From positions 1 through 6,098 of the forward strand of contig JAUVOA010000098.1 of NCBI GenBank assembly GCA_030599445.1: 6,098 nucleotides of DNA, written 5' to 3'. This document shows, piece after piece, positions 5,652-6,098 of the stretch; positions within the stretch are counted from its first letter, which is position 1; each line of letters begins with the position of its first letter. The notes under the pieces were generated by a model. That model made no database searches. It saw only the letters and a program-made list of their open reading frames with translations, and was not told the DNA's origin. Made by a program: the position numbers and the translations under genes. Source of the stretch: Atribacterota bacterium (GTDB lineage Bacteria > Atribacterota > Phoenicimicrobiia > Phoenicimicrobiales > Phoenicimicrobiaceae).

Positions 5652-5821
5652 TAAGAAAGCGAAAGAAAAGATAGAAAAAGTAGCATTCTTCTTCCTATCT
5701 AACTACCCCACTAAAGTTTACACTAACTTACGCAGTACTAGTATGGTAACTTTTTTAAGTATTTTTTAAGAATAACATCTAAACTAAATATTTTAACCAC
5801 GGTTTATATAGAGATTCTAAT

Positions 5822-6098
5822 TTACTTGTTAGATTTGCCGGCTAATTTGTTAATATTTTTAGTCTCTCCTATTACAATTAGAAAATCTCCTTTTTTTATT
5901 ACGTCTTTTGCCCGGGGTGAGATATTAAAGCTATCATTTCTTTTTATGGCTAAAACGTTTATTCCGTATTTATTCCGCATGTCAAGTTCACTCAAAGTTT
6001 TATCTACAAATTCAGGCAAGGCTTCAATCTCAATAATATTATAATCAGGTTCCAGTTCGACATAGTCTTTAATGTTTGGAGTGATTAATCTTCGAGCG
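5822..6098 (-). CDS. ktrA: KtrA/TrkA-type potassium uptake regulator, C-terminal part
   Basis: This gene enters from the right edge, so only the last 92 residues are seen. The open frame runs through to the edge, and an apparent TTG start at 6017-6019 is internal. The visible part begins ARRLITPN at the end of the RCK_N linker and continues as a complete RCK_C (TrkA-C) domain: DYVELEPDY, then FVDKTLSELDMRNKYGINVLA, IKRND, and the closing KKGDFLIVIGE. The strand-helix-strand order, the L.elDlR.kyg.nvlaI.R pattern and the GD.L.viG ending are those of KtrA proteins. KtrA is a cytoplasmic ring of RCK subunits that binds nucleotides (ATP/ADP, NAD) in the N-terminal domain and cyclic di-AMP in RCK_C in many Gram-positives, gating the membrane K+ transporter KtrB. 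The missing upstream DNA may hold ktrB/trkH. A plain TrkA assignment is possible, but the sequence looks closer to KtrA. Confidence 0.88.
   Translation of the reverse strand, partial: ARRLITPNIKDYVELEPDYNIIEIEALPEFVDKTLSELDMRNKYGINVLAIKRNDSFNISPRAKDVIKKGDFLIVIGETKNINKLAGKSNK

Larger units (their letters stand above)
5372..5821. other. 450-bp AT-rich intergenic region
   Basis: The spacer lies between the end of the RCK gene and the start of the ligase gene, both on the minus strand. It contains the ligase ribosome site, a perfect 25-bp palindrome and a spaced direct repeat (both listed), and many A/T runs. No persuasive coding frame, RNA gene, promoter pair or intrinsic terminator was found. 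The ligase promoter must lie here unless transcription reads through from the RCK gene. Confidence 0.75.

Noticed and set aside
5713..5756. Hairpin AAAGTTTAC...GTAACTTT followed by six T on the plus strand
   Set aside because: The stem needs a bulge, the loop is long, and no plus-strand gene lies upstream that would use it.
5786..5808. AACCACGGTT inverted repeat after the RCK gene as a terminator
   Set aside because: Only four pairs with a two-base loop and no T-run in the right place for the minus-strand transcript.
6017..6019. TTG as start of a 65-residue protein
   Set aside because: The frame stays open upstream to the edge and that upstream part encodes the first strand of the RCK_C domain, so the TTG is internal.
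5826..6044. Plus-strand open frame of 72 codons
   Set aside because: It is antisense to the RCK_C domain, and that domain continues to the window edge on the other strand.

Overview
The window is AT-rich (by eye roughly one-third G+C) bacterial chromosome with strong Shine-Dalgarno sequences, Arg codons of AGA type and conventional sigma-70-like promoters. Gene content (endonuclease V, Ogt, a KtrA/TrkA-type RCK protein, a UPF0316 membrane protein, a MobA-like nucleotidyltransferase) fits a low-GC anaerobic bacterium of Firmicutes type or an uncultured phylum such as Atribacterota. This placement is an impression from style, not a proven assignment. No tRNA, rRNA, CRISPR array, transposase or phage gene is visible, so this looks like ordinary chromosome rather than an island.

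Layout. 24-1686 (minus): an unrecognised TPR-containing protein followed 58 bp downstream by endonuclease V, probably one transcription unit. 1687-2120: a 434-bp divergent spacer with two degenerate arrays of 7-bp period, then a good promoter for the plus-strand UPF0316 gene (2121-2684). That gene converges on the minus-strand nucleotidyltransferase (2681-3448) and the two stop codons overlap. 3449-3646: a divergent spacer with a third 7-bp-period array and a promoter for ogt (3647-4171, plus). ogt converges on a divergent D-Ala-D-Ala-ligase-like ATP-grasp gene (4253-5371, minus). 5372-5821: a 450-bp spacer with a perfect 25-bp palindrome and a 9-bp direct repeat spaced 21 bp (three times seven). 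5822-6098: the C-terminal end of a KtrA/TrkA-type potassium uptake regulator running off the right edge.

The genes do not form one pathway. Two act in repair of chemically damaged bases (deaminated purine for endonuclease V, O6-alkylguanine for Ogt), one gates potassium transport, and three (TPR protein, nucleotidyltransferase, ATP-grasp ligase) have recognisable architecture but unknown substrates. The most unusual feature is non-coding: three long intergenic regions carry degenerate sequence with a 7-bp period, in two cases immediately upstream of a promoter. The most interesting protein is the ligase, which keeps the ATP/Mg machinery of Ddl but lacks its D-alanine recognition motifs.
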